Assembly (NCBI GenBank): GCA_951799405.1
Contig: OX637351.1
Location: 7,782,251-7,846,250, forward strand
Reading direction: 5' to 3'
DNA: 64,000 nt
Source: Agapetus fuscipes
Taxonomy: Eukaryota; Arthropoda; Insecta; Trichoptera; Glossosomatidae
Shown here in pieces: positions 43,516-54,369 of the stretch (the stretch's first letter is position 1; every line of letters begins with the position of its first letter). A program made the position numbers and the translations under genes. The notes under the pieces were generated by a model. That model was not told the DNA's origin. It ran no database searches and saw only the letters and a list, made by a program, of their open reading frames with translations.

Positions 43516-44143
43516 AAAAAATGAAAGAAGTATGTAAGGATAGAAAGAAATGGCGGTTGATCTGTAATATTGTCGGCTAGGGTTTATTAAAGTGAAATTG
43601 GTTTTATGTTTTAGTTTTTTTGATGTCCATGTATGTATATATTATTATTTATTGATTTAAAAAAAAAAGTAATTTGTCATGTATGTATGCTCCTTGACTT
43701 ATAGGTTGGTATGAGGTTGACCACCCATACTGTAAAAAATGGTTCACTTTGCCAATGTCACCCCTGTTTCAGGGAAGGTCGGCAAGAGTTGCAGGGCTCA
43801 TGTCCATTTGAGAATTGGGTTTTTTTTATATTGTAGGATTACATGCGGCATGTTTAAGCGCGAACTTAAACATATGTTCCTTCCCTGAAACAGGGGTGAC
43901 ATTGGCAAAGTGAACTGATTTTTATATTGTGGGTGGTCAGCCGCATAACAACCTATAAGTCAAGGAACATACATGACAAATTACATTTTTTTAAATCAAA
44001 GAATGAAAATGACAATATATACATGGACATAAAAAACTAAATCATAAAACCAATTTCACTTTAACAAACCCTAGCCGCCAACATCACAGATCAACCGCCA
44101 TTTCTTTCTATCCTTGCATACTTCTTTCATTTCCTCCAGAGTC
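43516..44143. repeat. Inverted pair of RTE 3' ends
   Basis: A plus-strand RT tail, UTR and partial R3T (43516-43872) is followed immediately by a minus-strand partial R3T, UTR and RT tail (43881-44143). Arms are about 280 bp and very similar, for example TGAAAGAAGTATGTAAGGAT on one side and its complement on the other. This makes a large imperfect palindrome centred near 43876. Confidence 0.7.
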
Positions 44144-44466
44144 ATGTATGATATTAATATTTAATTGTTTAAACACGTAGTTAATAAAATGTGCTCATGA
44201 TGTGTGGATGTATGGAGGTGTGTATGTGTGCCTGTATGTTGATATTTTTTTAATTATGAAAGTATCAATTGCTTTTTGATGATTCATTGATTTTGTTATT
44301 GTTATTATTATTATTAATTTTATTGTTATTGTTATTAACGGAAAATGTAGAGACAATTTTTTCTATTATTTATTAATCTACTGATTTATTGTAATTATCC
44401 GAAGAAATTTGTTGTTTTTTTCCTGAATAAAATAAAATAATATAAAAATAAAATATGTCTGTTTTG

Positions 44467-44765
44467 TTAACCCGTTCGCGGACGAAACGGTTATAGCTGC
44501 TCTATGAGCTTGTCTAGGACTGGACGAAACGGTAATAGCCGTCGTGATAAAACGTTATCACTAGGGACGAAACGGCTATTTCTGATAGAACTTGCATACA
44601 TGTAGCATCCGTGCGTCCCTACAGAAATCCAAAGAACACGGCAATAGCCGTTTCGTCCCTGGATGTCAAAAAAAATAAAAAGATAAAAAAATTATAATAA
44701 AAATACAATTTGAGATTATGAAATAAGTGTGTCTTTTCTAGCCTACTTCACATTTCGTGTGTCCG
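44467..44765. mobile_element. piggyBac-like MITE, right side damaged
   Basis: Starts TTAA then CCCGTTCGCGGACG; right part has GTGTCCGCGAATG but no TTAA. Interior holds GGACGAAACGG three times in one direction and once inverted (CCGTTTCGTCC near 44655), each next to an AATAGCC/TATAGC motif. Confidence 0.45.
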
Positions 44766-45123
44766 CGAATGAATGCATGTAATGTGAATCTCTAATGTTA
44801 CTTATATTTTGCAACTTAGATTAAATTAGATTATATTACTTAAGTAAATATAACTTTTTAAGTAGAATGCAGTACAGCACATTGCGAGTTATGCTTCTAG
44901 TCTCCCGACAGCGCTGAGGTGAAAATATAAGATAATTTTATGAATGAATTTGTAAGTATGCCAACAAACACCCACCCCCACTCACAACTCCTTCCCACCT
45001 TGCACCATTCATATACATCTAATCTAATCTAAGTTGCAAAATATAAGTGACGTTAGAGATTCACATTATACGCATTCTCACAAAACAGACGTGTTTAAGT
45101 TCGCGCTTAAACATGCTGCATGT

Positions 45124-45748
45124 CTCTTCTTCTTAACCCTATTCCTCATTACTGAGGGTTGTGACCCTTGTGGAAGCAACCAATCTTCTCCAGCTCTCCC
45201 TCGACTGCGCTGCCCGCAACGCTCCAACTACCGAGGTGCCTGCTGCTGTCTTCACTTGATCGGTCCATCGTGTGGGGGATCTACCTCTTCCTCTCTTCCC
45301 CTCCAAGTTACCGATCACAACCAGTCGTTCCAGGCTATCCTCATTGCCACGGACAACGTGTCCGAAGAACTGAAGAATACGGCGTGTACACATGTTGGCC
45401 AGAGTCAAGCCATCCAAACGCAGCTCCCGACGAATGGACTCATTGGTGCGTCTAGCCGTCCATGGAATTCGAAGCATGCGCCTCCAGCACCACATTTCAA
45501 AAGCGTCATTTTTTCTTCTTTCTGCTGCCTTTATGGTCCATGTTTCAGCAGCATAGAGAAAAATAGAGTGGACCAGACTCCTGACAAGCTTAATCTTGGT
45601 GCTGTTACTCACACCCCGGTCTTTCCATATTTTGTCCAGCTTAGACATGGCACTTTTGGCAATGGCGATACGGCGTCTAATTTCTCCTTCGCAAGATCCT
45701 TCGTTACTAATTTGAGATCCAAGGAACTGGAACTCGTTTAGCGTTTAG
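45124..45748 (-). pseudogene. LINE insertion, intact RT C-terminal frame
   Basis: Open on the minus strand for about 200 codons: EFQFLGSQISNEGSCEGEIR, RRIAIAKSAMSKLDKIWKDR, YAAETWTIK, FGHVVRGNEDSLERLVVIG, GKRGRGRSPTRWTDQVK. This is a non-LTR RT C-terminus of a different family from the RTE copies. It is 5' truncated and inserted in an R3T copy, flanked by a 10-bp duplication TGCYGCATGT (45114-45123 and 45749-45758, one mismatch). Confidence 0.78.
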
Positions 45749-45894
45749 TGCCGCATGTAGTCCTACAATATAAAAAACCGAATCTAAAATGAACATACAC
45801 CCTGCAACTCCTGCCGACCTTCCCTGAAACAGGGGTGACATCGGCAAAGTGAACCATTTTCTACAGCATGGGTGGTCAGCCGCATAGCGTAACA

Positions 45895-46023
45895 GAAGAA
45901 AATGCATGAAAAAGGTGATGGACATGAATGAATTGAAAGAGGTATGTCAGGATAGGAAGAAGTGGAGGCAGCTCTGCAGAGGCTCTGGCCACCCCTAGCG
46001 GAATGGCGACAGAGTTACAGTAA
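45895..46023 (+). pseudogene. RTE second-subfamily 3' end fragment
   Basis: Encodes KKVMDMNELKEVCQDRKKWR QLCRGSGHP stop, followed by GGAATGGCGACAGAGTTACA. Directly abuts the end of an R3T piece. Confidence 0.6.
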
Positions 46024-46312
46024 AACATAAATATACCGGTCACCAAATAAGTCATCGGGTTATTGAATTACAAACCACAGACAAAATGCCTACATTTTAT
46101 TTAAATTCAAGCTAAGCTATTTTTTTTCTGGGAACAAAAGTATTTACTTAATACCTATGACGAATTTCATAACGGGAAAAATCCTTTGTAATAGTGCTAC
46201 ACAAATAATCAGGAAGGTACTTAGACAGTGTGTATGCATACAAACAGGGGTGATGCATCCGTGACATCTATCTAATCTAATCTAAGTTGCAAAGATATGT
46301 AACATTTTATAC

Positions 46313-47093
46313 CCCAAATCTGCCGTTTTTTTTCTTACACTTTATGGTCTTTTAGCAAAAGACATACAGTAATGAAAAAAATCAAGCATGTTTATTCTTT
46401 TTTTATCTTAATTAGTAAGAACAACAAAAATCATTTTTAGCGTTTTTTTCGTGTGTGCTATATTTTGGAAATATATTATTTCTTTTTCATTACAGAACTT
46501 TACATTTTTCAGTGCAATATTGGGCCAATTTTTACATAATGCCAATAGTTTTGGAGTAAATATGGAAAAACTGAAACTTTCAAGATGTCCGAACTCTGGG
46601 ATGGTTCGGACCAATGACTATAATAACATCTGTGGACAAGAAGTTATTTTAACGAAAATAGACTTGTACATATCTGTCTCAACTTACTTCCGAAAATGGT
46701 CATTAGTTAGAAAGAGAACAAAGAACTTCACAGTTGCATTTCCGTTTGTACAAAAAACTCAACAAAACATTTTTCATATTTACTCAAAAACTATTGACAT
46801 TATAAAAAAACTGTTTCGATACTACACTAGACAATGTATAGTTCTATAAATAGAAAGAAAAAATATATTTCCAAAACATAGCACACACGAGAAAGTATGT
46901 ACTTAGCTACAGAAGTGAAAAAAACGTATTATTTTAAATATTTTTTTGTGGTGGCAATTTTTAAGTTATATATTTTGTTCAAACTTTATAATTAAGATAA
47001 AAAATTAATAAACATCCTTGATTTTTTTCATTACTGTCACTCTTTTGCTAAGACCATAAAGTGTAAGATACAAAAACGGCAGATTTAGGGTAT
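46313..47093. mobile_element. MITE-1 foldback, copy 3, with captured interior
   Basis: Ends CCCCAAATCTGCCG and CGGCAGATTTAGGG, each flanked by TA. Long inverted arms surround an interior (about 46600-46770) that matches repeat G (GAACAAAGAACTTCACAGTT). It is inserted in an R3T/LINE region. Confidence 0.7.
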
Positions 47094-47099
47094 GTAGGG

Positions 47100-47325
47100 C
47101 TCTTAAAATAAGAGAAGAGTATGTATGAAAAAGGTGATGAATATTGAGGAAATTAAAGTGGTTTGTAAGGACAGAAAATAGTGGAGGCGCATCTGCGGAG
47201 GTACCGGCCACCCCTAGTGGAACGGCGGCAGGATACTCTATGTATACATCTCATTCTTTCACAATTTCGCCAATCTGATCCAGCCATACTTTTCTCGGTT
47301 TTCCCTTTCTTCATATATATATTCT
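47100..47325 (+). pseudogene. RTE second-subfamily fragments, both orientations
   Basis: Plus strand to about 47240: KKVMNIEEIKVVCKDRK, then GTGHP stop and CGGCAGGATAC. From about 47250 a minus-strand piece of the GRPRKVW/DQI region begins. Confidence 0.5.
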
Positions 47326-47641
47326 GTACCCCAAATCCGTACCTATATCCATATCCACGACATCCCTACTCTGAGGCTAGCCCATATTTAGAAAGAGGGT
47401 GATTCATCCGTGACGTCAGTAGAGGAATATGACGTAATAGCATGTGCATCGTGAGAACTGGGACACCCCGGGAATTCTTTTTAAAATTATGTCATACGAA
47501 ATAGGGTACTAGTGCGTTTGGTAGAACGCTTGCATTCTAATCTAATCTCATCTAGGTTGCAAAAATTTGTAACATTGGGGATTCATATCATATGCACTCT
47601 CACAAGCCGACACGTACAAGTTCGCGCTTGCACATGCCGCA

Positions 47642-47970
47642 TTTTATTTTTAAGAAATCCTGTGCGTGACTCCCTAGATTCTAGAGACTCTAGGGATCTA
47701 TGACACTTGTTGTAGTGCCGCAGAGGTGTATGCGAGTTTGGTCGTAGCTACAAAGCGCCAATACTCAAGCAAGACCCAGTTGCTTACCTACACTGGATGG
47801 ACCTTTAGTGACCGGTGTTTGGTAAAGGTTTTTGTTTTAATAATTTTTCAATCCAGCGAAGAGCATATTTGAAAATATAAATGGGTAAGTATATTATTTG
47901 TGCTCCGCCGGGATTCGAACCCACATTTACGAGTCCGAAGTGTTGTCACTGGTCTAAGGACCGGTCAAAA
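47642..47970 (-). repeat. SINE-C, variant tail, inside R3T
   Basis: TAAGAAATCCTGTGCGTGAC to GTCTAAGGACCGG. R3T pieces 47530-47641 and 47971-48105 lie on both sides in the same orientation, so the SINE interrupted that R3T. Confidence 0.65.
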
Positions 47971-48539
47971 GCGTGTGGATCTACAGCATAAAAACCCAAA
48001 TCTCAAATGAACATACACTCTGCAACTCTTACTTTTATTCCCTGAAACAGGGGTGACATTGGCAAAGTGAACTATTTTCTATAGCTTGGCTGGTCATCCA
48101 CATAAGTTAAATAACTAAAGTTGCATCAAATGGACCAACATGACAAACCGGAAGTGTACTTATTCCTACTTTAAATTTGACCCAAAACATTGGATTTCTA
48201 AGGCGATGATTCTACCAAAAGATTTAATTATATATTAGGAAATATGTTACCCCATATACTGCAAGGTTATCAACCCCTGCATACAAAAGTGTCACACCCT
48301 ACTAGGCAAACACTAGCTCATAAAAAACACCCATACATACAAAAAACAGGTCGTACATACATACAAACAGTTGAGATAGGTTAGTACTGTTTACCATTGA
48401 AATAGGGGAGAATAACAACCTAAAAATAATGCATTTTAACTAAAAAAATACTATCACACCTAAATGTATTGTTTTTATATGAAAGCTATAGAATTCCATT
48501 TAAAATTTTTGATTTTTTAAAAATAGAACATGTTCTTAC

Positions 48540-49336
48540 CATCTTCATTCCAATGGTTTGAATCGATGCCGTTAGCTGTAGCTCTCCTTTGAATATGATG
48601 ATTTTGCGGCTTGCCATGGTGCTCCACAGATCTGGGGGTCTTCCCGGGAGGCAGAGGGGGTCTTCCAGAGCCCCCGGAGCCCCCAGAACCCCCTGAGGGA
48701 GTCTCCACCTTCAGAGGAATATAAACATAATCCTGAGTCGTTGCCACATCACTGCACACGTTAATTTTACCACCACTGTTATTATTTACGTTTTGTTTTG
48801 CTGTTAGGTTGTTTTCGGCGTGGTTATTCAATTTTAAACCGATTTTATTCTGCGTTTCGTTCACTTCGCCGGTTTTGTTGACAGTTTTGGTTGTGTCATT
48901 TTTCTTTGACTTGCGCGTCGAGAACCGGAAGCTGGCAAACTTGGACAGGAAGCCACCAATGCGACTGCGCGACGGCTGCTTTTGAATATTTTGTTCCATT
49001 TTGTCGGATTCGTTCATTGTTTTGACAGTTGTCTTGTCTCGCGACGCGCACGCGCACTCGTCGAATATTCTCCTCGCACTGGCTGGCGGCGAGTTTGAAA
49101 TGTTTTTGTTGGTTTGTGGTGTGAGGGGGGGAGGCGGAGGGGGCACGGCCATGTTGTGACGCGGTGCCGCCATCTTGTGGTGGTATTTGACAGCTGCTGG
49201 TAACGGTACACTGGCGGCATCTGTTGTTGCTTTTGTTGTAGCGCCATTGTTGGTTTCCGGATCTTTCCGGAGCAAAATGTCAAGGGCGGGAATGTTTGGA
49301 GAGCCTTCGATTTCAAACCGGGAATCCTCTGGACAG
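48540..49336 (-). CDS. Proline-rich exon of the same Ser-rich protein
   Basis: Exon of 797 nt, acceptor TTGTTCTCAG before 49336, donor GATG|GTAAGAAC after 48540, phase 2 in and phase 1 out. The AG left by the previous exon plus C gives Ser, reading on as SCPEDSRFEIEGSPNIPALD. Visible features: a polyproline run (VPPPPPPLTP) near residue 75, a basic block GGFLSKFASFRFSTRKSKK near residue 135 that could bind membrane or nucleic acid, a Gly-Gly-Ser repeat and an SH3-ligand-like RPPLPPGKTPR near residue 235. These point to a protein-binding scaffold, by composition only. No homologue is recognised. The intron on its 5' side is 5.0 kb and contains hAT, LINE and R3T copies. Confidence 0.85.
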
Positions 49337-49411
49337 CTGAGAACAAGAAAAATGCAATTAAAAATATAATCGTATAGGTTGGTACGCGGCTGACCAACCA
49401 TGCTGTAAAAA

Positions 49412-49630
49412 TGTATCTAATTTAATCTTATCTAAGTTGCAAAGATAGCTTACATTGGAGATTCACATTATATGCTTTCTCACAATCAGACATGTACAAG
49501 TTCGCGCTTGCATATGCCACGTTGTGAATCTAAAACATAAAAACCAAATCTCAAATGGACATACACCCTGCCATTCTTGCCGCCCTTCCCTGAAACAGGG
49601 GTGATATTGGTAAAGTAAACCATTTTTACA
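49412..49630 (-). repeat. R3T, antisense, in intron
   Basis: TCTAATTTAATCTTATCTAA to AAACCATTTTTACAGCA. A sense piece at 49374-49411 (TTGGTACGCGGCTGACC) lies just before the acceptor of the 48540-49336 exon. Confidence 0.6.
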
Positions 49631-50109
49631 GCACCGTATCCTTCAAATAATTCCTGTAAAAATTCATATATTTTTTTATCGGATCAATTTTTAATGAAGT
49701 CGGAATAAAGTATCAGATTGTATTTTTTTGCTGTTTTTTTTCTCTAAGGATTTAGTCGTCTTAGATTTAATTCCTTAGCAACCAAGCTTATTTTTGACGA
49801 CTCCGTTAGACATTACCCAGAGTAGGTATCTAAGTTTTTTTTTAAATGCATTATAAATTCATCATACATTGTTAAAAAAATCTAATATAGAAAATTATTA
49901 ATAAATATATTTAGGGCAATAAACCACTCTTAAATAGCACGTAAAATGTATTTACTTTTGTGAATGAACTATGACTTAGCAAAATACAAATCGTAACAAA
50001 CAAAATAATCGATAAGTTATTAAGTTGTACAATGAAATTTGAATTTGGAACGTACAAAAAAAAATGGCCTCCCATTCGAATTTCAATTTCGGCGCGCTTT
50101 GGCCGTCAT

Positions 50110-50530
50110 GTTTTTTTATTGTTTTGACGCACCTTTCAGTACCAAGCAAATCGGCATTTTTATTTTAGTCAAAAACCCACTCAACAACTCGTATGTAAAG
50201 TGCCCGAGCATATAACATAGCGTAAAGGAGCAGAAACTAACTTGCTGCATTGATACATAATATATTATACTATAGCCCACATTTGTGTCAGTCCTGTCTG
50301 GTCCTGTCAAACGATGCAGTGGTGTAGTCATACAAAGTAAGGCCATTCTGTCCAAATTCATTTTGTATTTAGACACCCAATTATAACACATGCCATAATG
50401 TCTTAAAATAGTACATTTTTCCTTTAAAATTCGTCAATTTTAGCGATCACAATATTTATCACTCGTGTCATCTGTCAACTGGCAGCCATTATCATTCGCA
50501 ATAGTATTAACTTTCTAGGAACATTTTTTT
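50110..50530 (-). repeat. Repeat G, antisense copy
   Basis: AAACTAACTTGCTGCATTGA, TGCAGTGGTGTAGTCATACA, TCCTTTAAAATTCGTCAATT match the sense copy at 52790-53335. Confidence 0.55.
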
Positions 50531-50884
50531 TCTAGTCCACAGATAACATATCTCAATGATATTATTATTGTCATTCTGAATGAAAATGACATAACTGTAC
50601 ATGTCAATGAAGCCGTTATACCAAATATACCTGTATTAAATATTATGCAACAAAAACAGCACACTTTTTTAGTACTAGTAACCTCAAGCAAGCAATCAAA
50701 ACTTTTTCCACACGAATGCTCAAAATTTATTTCATTCTCGGCTGGCAAACGCCACACTTTTACGTAATTTAAGTCCTTGGCAATCAAAAACAAAAATATA
50801 ATATCGCCACCTTAAAGGTAAAACTGAATAAATGCTGATTCACTGGTTTAAGAAATATGACATTTTATTGGGAGTAACTTCTCA

Positions 50885-51030
50885 TAGTCTTGTCTTGTCT
50901 TGTATCCTGCCGCCATTCCTCTAGGGGTGGCCGGTACCTCCACACAAGTGCCTCCACTTGACTCTGTCCTTGCATACTTCTTTCATCTCATCTAATTTCA
51001 TCACTCTTTTCATGCATGCTCTTCTCTTTA
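50885..51030 (-). pseudogene. RTE second-subfamily 3' end fragment
   Basis: Antisense copy with GGTGGCCGGTACCTCCACAC and the codons for MKEVCKDR. It is framed by TIR-like CCTTAAAGGTAAAACTGAAT at 50811 and TTATCTGTTTTACCTTTAGG near 51180, so it may sit inside a MITE. Confidence 0.5.
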
Positions 51031-51034
51031 ATAG

Positions 51035-51935
51035 TAACTATAGTTATTAGGAAGTGCTCATGGCAAACTTCAAAACTACAGAATTTTCAAACTTTTTTTG
51101 TGTTTTCTCTCGTAGAAAATGGGGAAATAGATGCATTTATCTGAAAAGCCCATGTTTGATTGATATGTCACTTATTCAGTTTTATCTGTTTTACCTTTAG
51201 GGTATCGATATATTAGTTAAATGGCTGTTTTTTTTAATTAGTTTGGTGTACGTAGTACCTACCAGTCAGGTGATGTTACAATTTTGTGGACTCATACCTT
51301 CCTCATACCAACGTAGATTGGTATCAAATTTGCATCAGATTCTCTGAGGTTTCGACTTTTTTTTAAAGTTCGAATTTACCCGAATTTTACTCCAGCCCAA
51401 GCTAGGAGAAAATTCGAACTGTCATAGGTAGCTAGTTGTCCCTACTAAAACTGCACTCGTAACAAAAAGTAAAAACGTTAAAAAAATTTAAGAATAATTC
51501 CAAATTCAAACAGTTTGTTTGTGTTTACAAATCATTTAAAGATGGCAGACTGTCAGTGTTTTTATTACTTTCCCTGTCTTGACGTCAGATGTGATTTTGG
51601 CAGCCGTGACAGACATGGCGCTATAAATAAGTTATGGCAATCAATGAACACCCCCACGCGCGCATCTGTGAAACTTTTGCATTTCAAAATGGCGGCATTG
51701 ACAATAATAAGTGTCACAGCTGATGAGCAAAACGATTCATGGTTAATTTATCCGTTGAAAAAATAAAGACTGCATCTATTATTTGCATGTCTGACCGATT
51801 TTTATTGAAATAACATCTTCCAGAAGAGCCAAAAAAATTATTCACTCTATTCATTGTTATAAATGTATTGAGTTTATGTCTGTGTATGTTTACTAATGAT
51901 TCTTAGAGATATTTGTGGAAAATACTCATGTCAAA
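51035..51935. other. Unassigned intronic stretch
   Basis: In the large intron of the host gene. CATTTCAAAATGGCGGCATT near 51680 resembles 58825-58845 in reverse sense, but no gene is evident. Confidence 0.3.
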
Positions 51936-51939
51936 AGCT

Positions 51940-52155
51940 TCAAATCTAATCTAATCTAAGTTGCAAAGATATGTAACATTGGGAATTCACATTACATGCA
52001 TTCTCACAATCGGACTCGTACAAATTCGCGCTTGCAGATGGACATACACCCTGCAACTCCTGCCGACCTTCCCTGAAACAGGGGTGACTTTGGCAAAGTG
52101 AACCATTTTCTACAGCAGGGGTTGTCAGCCGCATACCAACCTATAAGTCAAGGAA
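51940..52155 (-). repeat. R3T, antisense, internal deletion
   Basis: CAAATCTAATCTAATCTAAG to CCTATAAGTCAAGGAA; lacks the GCACATGCCGCATG part. Confidence 0.62.
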
Positions 52156-52789
52156 TTTGGTAAGGAGCTTGGAAGAGCTTGGCGTCCAAAAAGGCGTATG
52201 GCTATTGTTAATAATTTAACATACCGACCAATGATACAGATGTATTTTTGTCTATGGTGTTTTTGCTACCAACTTCATGTCAATGTTTGACAGCTGTATC
52301 CTACTTCCATCTTCTCTCTCAAACTCTCATAACAGCAATATGTCCGCTTGCTCTCATCCATAATATTTTTTGAAATCTGGTGTAAATTTGTGAACTAATG
52401 AATTAAATAAACATTCTAAACAATCTTCCACAAGCAGTGCAGTAATTATTTGGGTTAATTCCACGAAAAAACAGTGCATAAACAAACCAATTGCTAAATC
52501 CGGCCAGCTATCACGACAACGCACTGCTTTTATAAATGAGGATATTTCTTTGGAGAATTGTCTTTTAGTTTTGTTTAGCATAATGTAATATCCCTGCCCA
52601 CACAAGCCGTAGGCAGTCCCCGCATTCTCGTAAATATTCTATGAATACAATTTGCATTTACGTCCCACTTTCAGGAGTGTAAATTCTATGCTGCAATTGC
52701 GAAATTTCACACCGAGGTCGCTAATAAATTGTTCTCAGAGTAAAACATTCTCAAGAAATACATTTAGCAAGAATTATCATCATCAACAC

Positions 52790-53335
52790 CGGTACGACAA
52801 AACTTGGTGGGTCTAGACCTCTTTGAACCAACCATTGAGTAATGATATCTGTGAATTAGAATTTATTTTAACGACAATAAACATCATAATATATCTATTT
52901 TAACTTACTAACGAAAAAGTTCATTAGTAAGAAAGAGCACAAAGAACTCAGTTATTTTCACACACAGTTGTATTTCCATATGTACAAAAGAACTCGAGCG
53001 AATATAAAAATGTTCCTACAAATTTGGTACTATTGCGAATAATAATGGCTGCCGAACCTGTCTAAACACAGCTAGAATTCACAAATACAATTTGTTATCA
53101 ATATTGTGATCGCTAAAATTGAAGAATTTGAAAGAAAAAGGTAGTATTTTAAGACATTTAAGTCATTTGGTGTCGAAACACAAAATGGTTTTGTACAAAA
53201 TGGCCTTATTTCGTAAGACTACACCACTGCAACGTTTGACAGGGCTGAAAAAAATGTGGGCTATAGTATGCATCAATGCAGTAAGCTAGTTTCTGCTACT
53301 CTATGTTATTGCTCAATGCTTTGAACCAACCACGG
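52790..53335 (+). repeat. Repeat G, sense copy
   Basis: AAGAAAGAGCACAAAGAACT, ATTGTGATCGCTAAAATTGA, AAGACTACACCACTGCAACG. TTTGAACCAACC occurs near both ends. The hAT MITE at 53361 follows. Confidence 0.55.
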
Positions 53336-53360
53336 TAAGAGTGGTACGACTCCCCTAGGC

Positions 53361-53669
53361 CAGGGGTCGGCAACCTGCGGCTCGCGAGCATCATGTGGCT
53401 CTTTGGGTGTGAAGTTCGGCTATTTAGTTCCAAAAGCAAATATTGAAATTGACCAAAAACAATTCTGATCGGAAAACACAAAAATCGTTCTAAATCGATC
53501 AACGAAGATTAAGCACCGATTCCATCTCTCAGCCACTTTTCACCCCCCCCCCCCCTCCCCTTCGACGCTTTTTTTTGCTGGCAAGAAAACATTTGTGGCT
53601 CTTTACACGCTTTGAAATTTGTAAATTGTAATATTTGGCTCTTCCGACTCAAAAGGTGGCCGACCCCTG
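53361..53669. mobile_element. hAT MITE with exact 8-bp TSD
   Basis: Ends CAGGGGTCGGCAACC and GTGGCCGACCCCTG, flanked by CCCTAGGC (53353-53360, 53670-53677). Contains GTGGCTCTTT repeats typical of this hAT MITE class. In a host-gene intron. Confidence 0.88.
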
Positions 53670-53762
53670 CCCTAGGCCTCCAAGTGCGACGTTTCGCCAA
53701 AATTACTTAAAGTAATTAAAAAATATATCATCGAAACCATTTATCAGTACTCTGTTTTAGAA

Positions 53763-53877
53763 CAGGGGTCGACAACCTATTGAGTCGGAAGACTCAAAAA
53801 TTACAATTTACAAATTTCAAAGTGTTTACACCCAAAGAGCCGCATGTGGCTCGCGAGCCGCAGGTTGCCGACCCCTG
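53763..53877. mobile_element. Short hAT MITE, related to the 53361 copy
   Basis: 115 bp between CAGGGGTCGACAACC and GGTTGCCGACCCCTG. Flanks TTTTAGAA and GTGTAGAA agree at 6 of 8 bases. Confidence 0.75.
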
Positions 53878-54257
53878 GTGTAGAAGAATAATAAATAATA
53901 TTTTAGAATAACTTTTTTAATTGATTTCAAATGATCAACAAATGCAATCAAAGCTAATGTTATTTTTTCAAATGATCATCTGTCAGCTGTTTTAATGTAT
54001 CCACCTGTGATGTAGCAGTCGTAAGCAGAAAAAATGCCCATTCGAATAAACGTAATAAAAATACAATTGACATTTCATCGTCAATTTAAGCTGACAGCAT
54101 TGCATCACTGCTATTGTCCATTGACAACATTTACGGCATGGTTAGGTGTTTTGTTGCTATAGTTCAAGACATTCGCTGTTATTCACACACAGCAAATCCA
54201 TGGCTCAACCGCTATGAATAAAAGGCATCTAGACGAGAGAAATTTGAAATTTGCGAA

Positions 54258-54335
54258 CTCCATCGCATACCCCATTGCATACCCCGTCGCAACCCCATTG
54301 CATACCCCTTCGCAACCCCATTGCAAAATTGGACC
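54258..54335. repeat. Short tandem repeat in intron
   Basis: Degenerate units of CCCCATTGCATACC and CGTCGCAA just past the donor of the large exon. Confidence 0.6.
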
Positions 54336-54369
54336 GGATAAACTGTTTTGATGCCAGAATAAGACTCAC

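Noticed and set aside
45034..45741. Plus-strand open frame of 235 codons
   Set aside because: It is antisense to the LINE reverse-transcriptase frame at 45124-45748, which has clear RT motifs.
46451..46849. Plus-strand 132-codon frame
   Set aside because: It crosses the arm and interior of MITE-1, so it is an accident of the foldback sequence.
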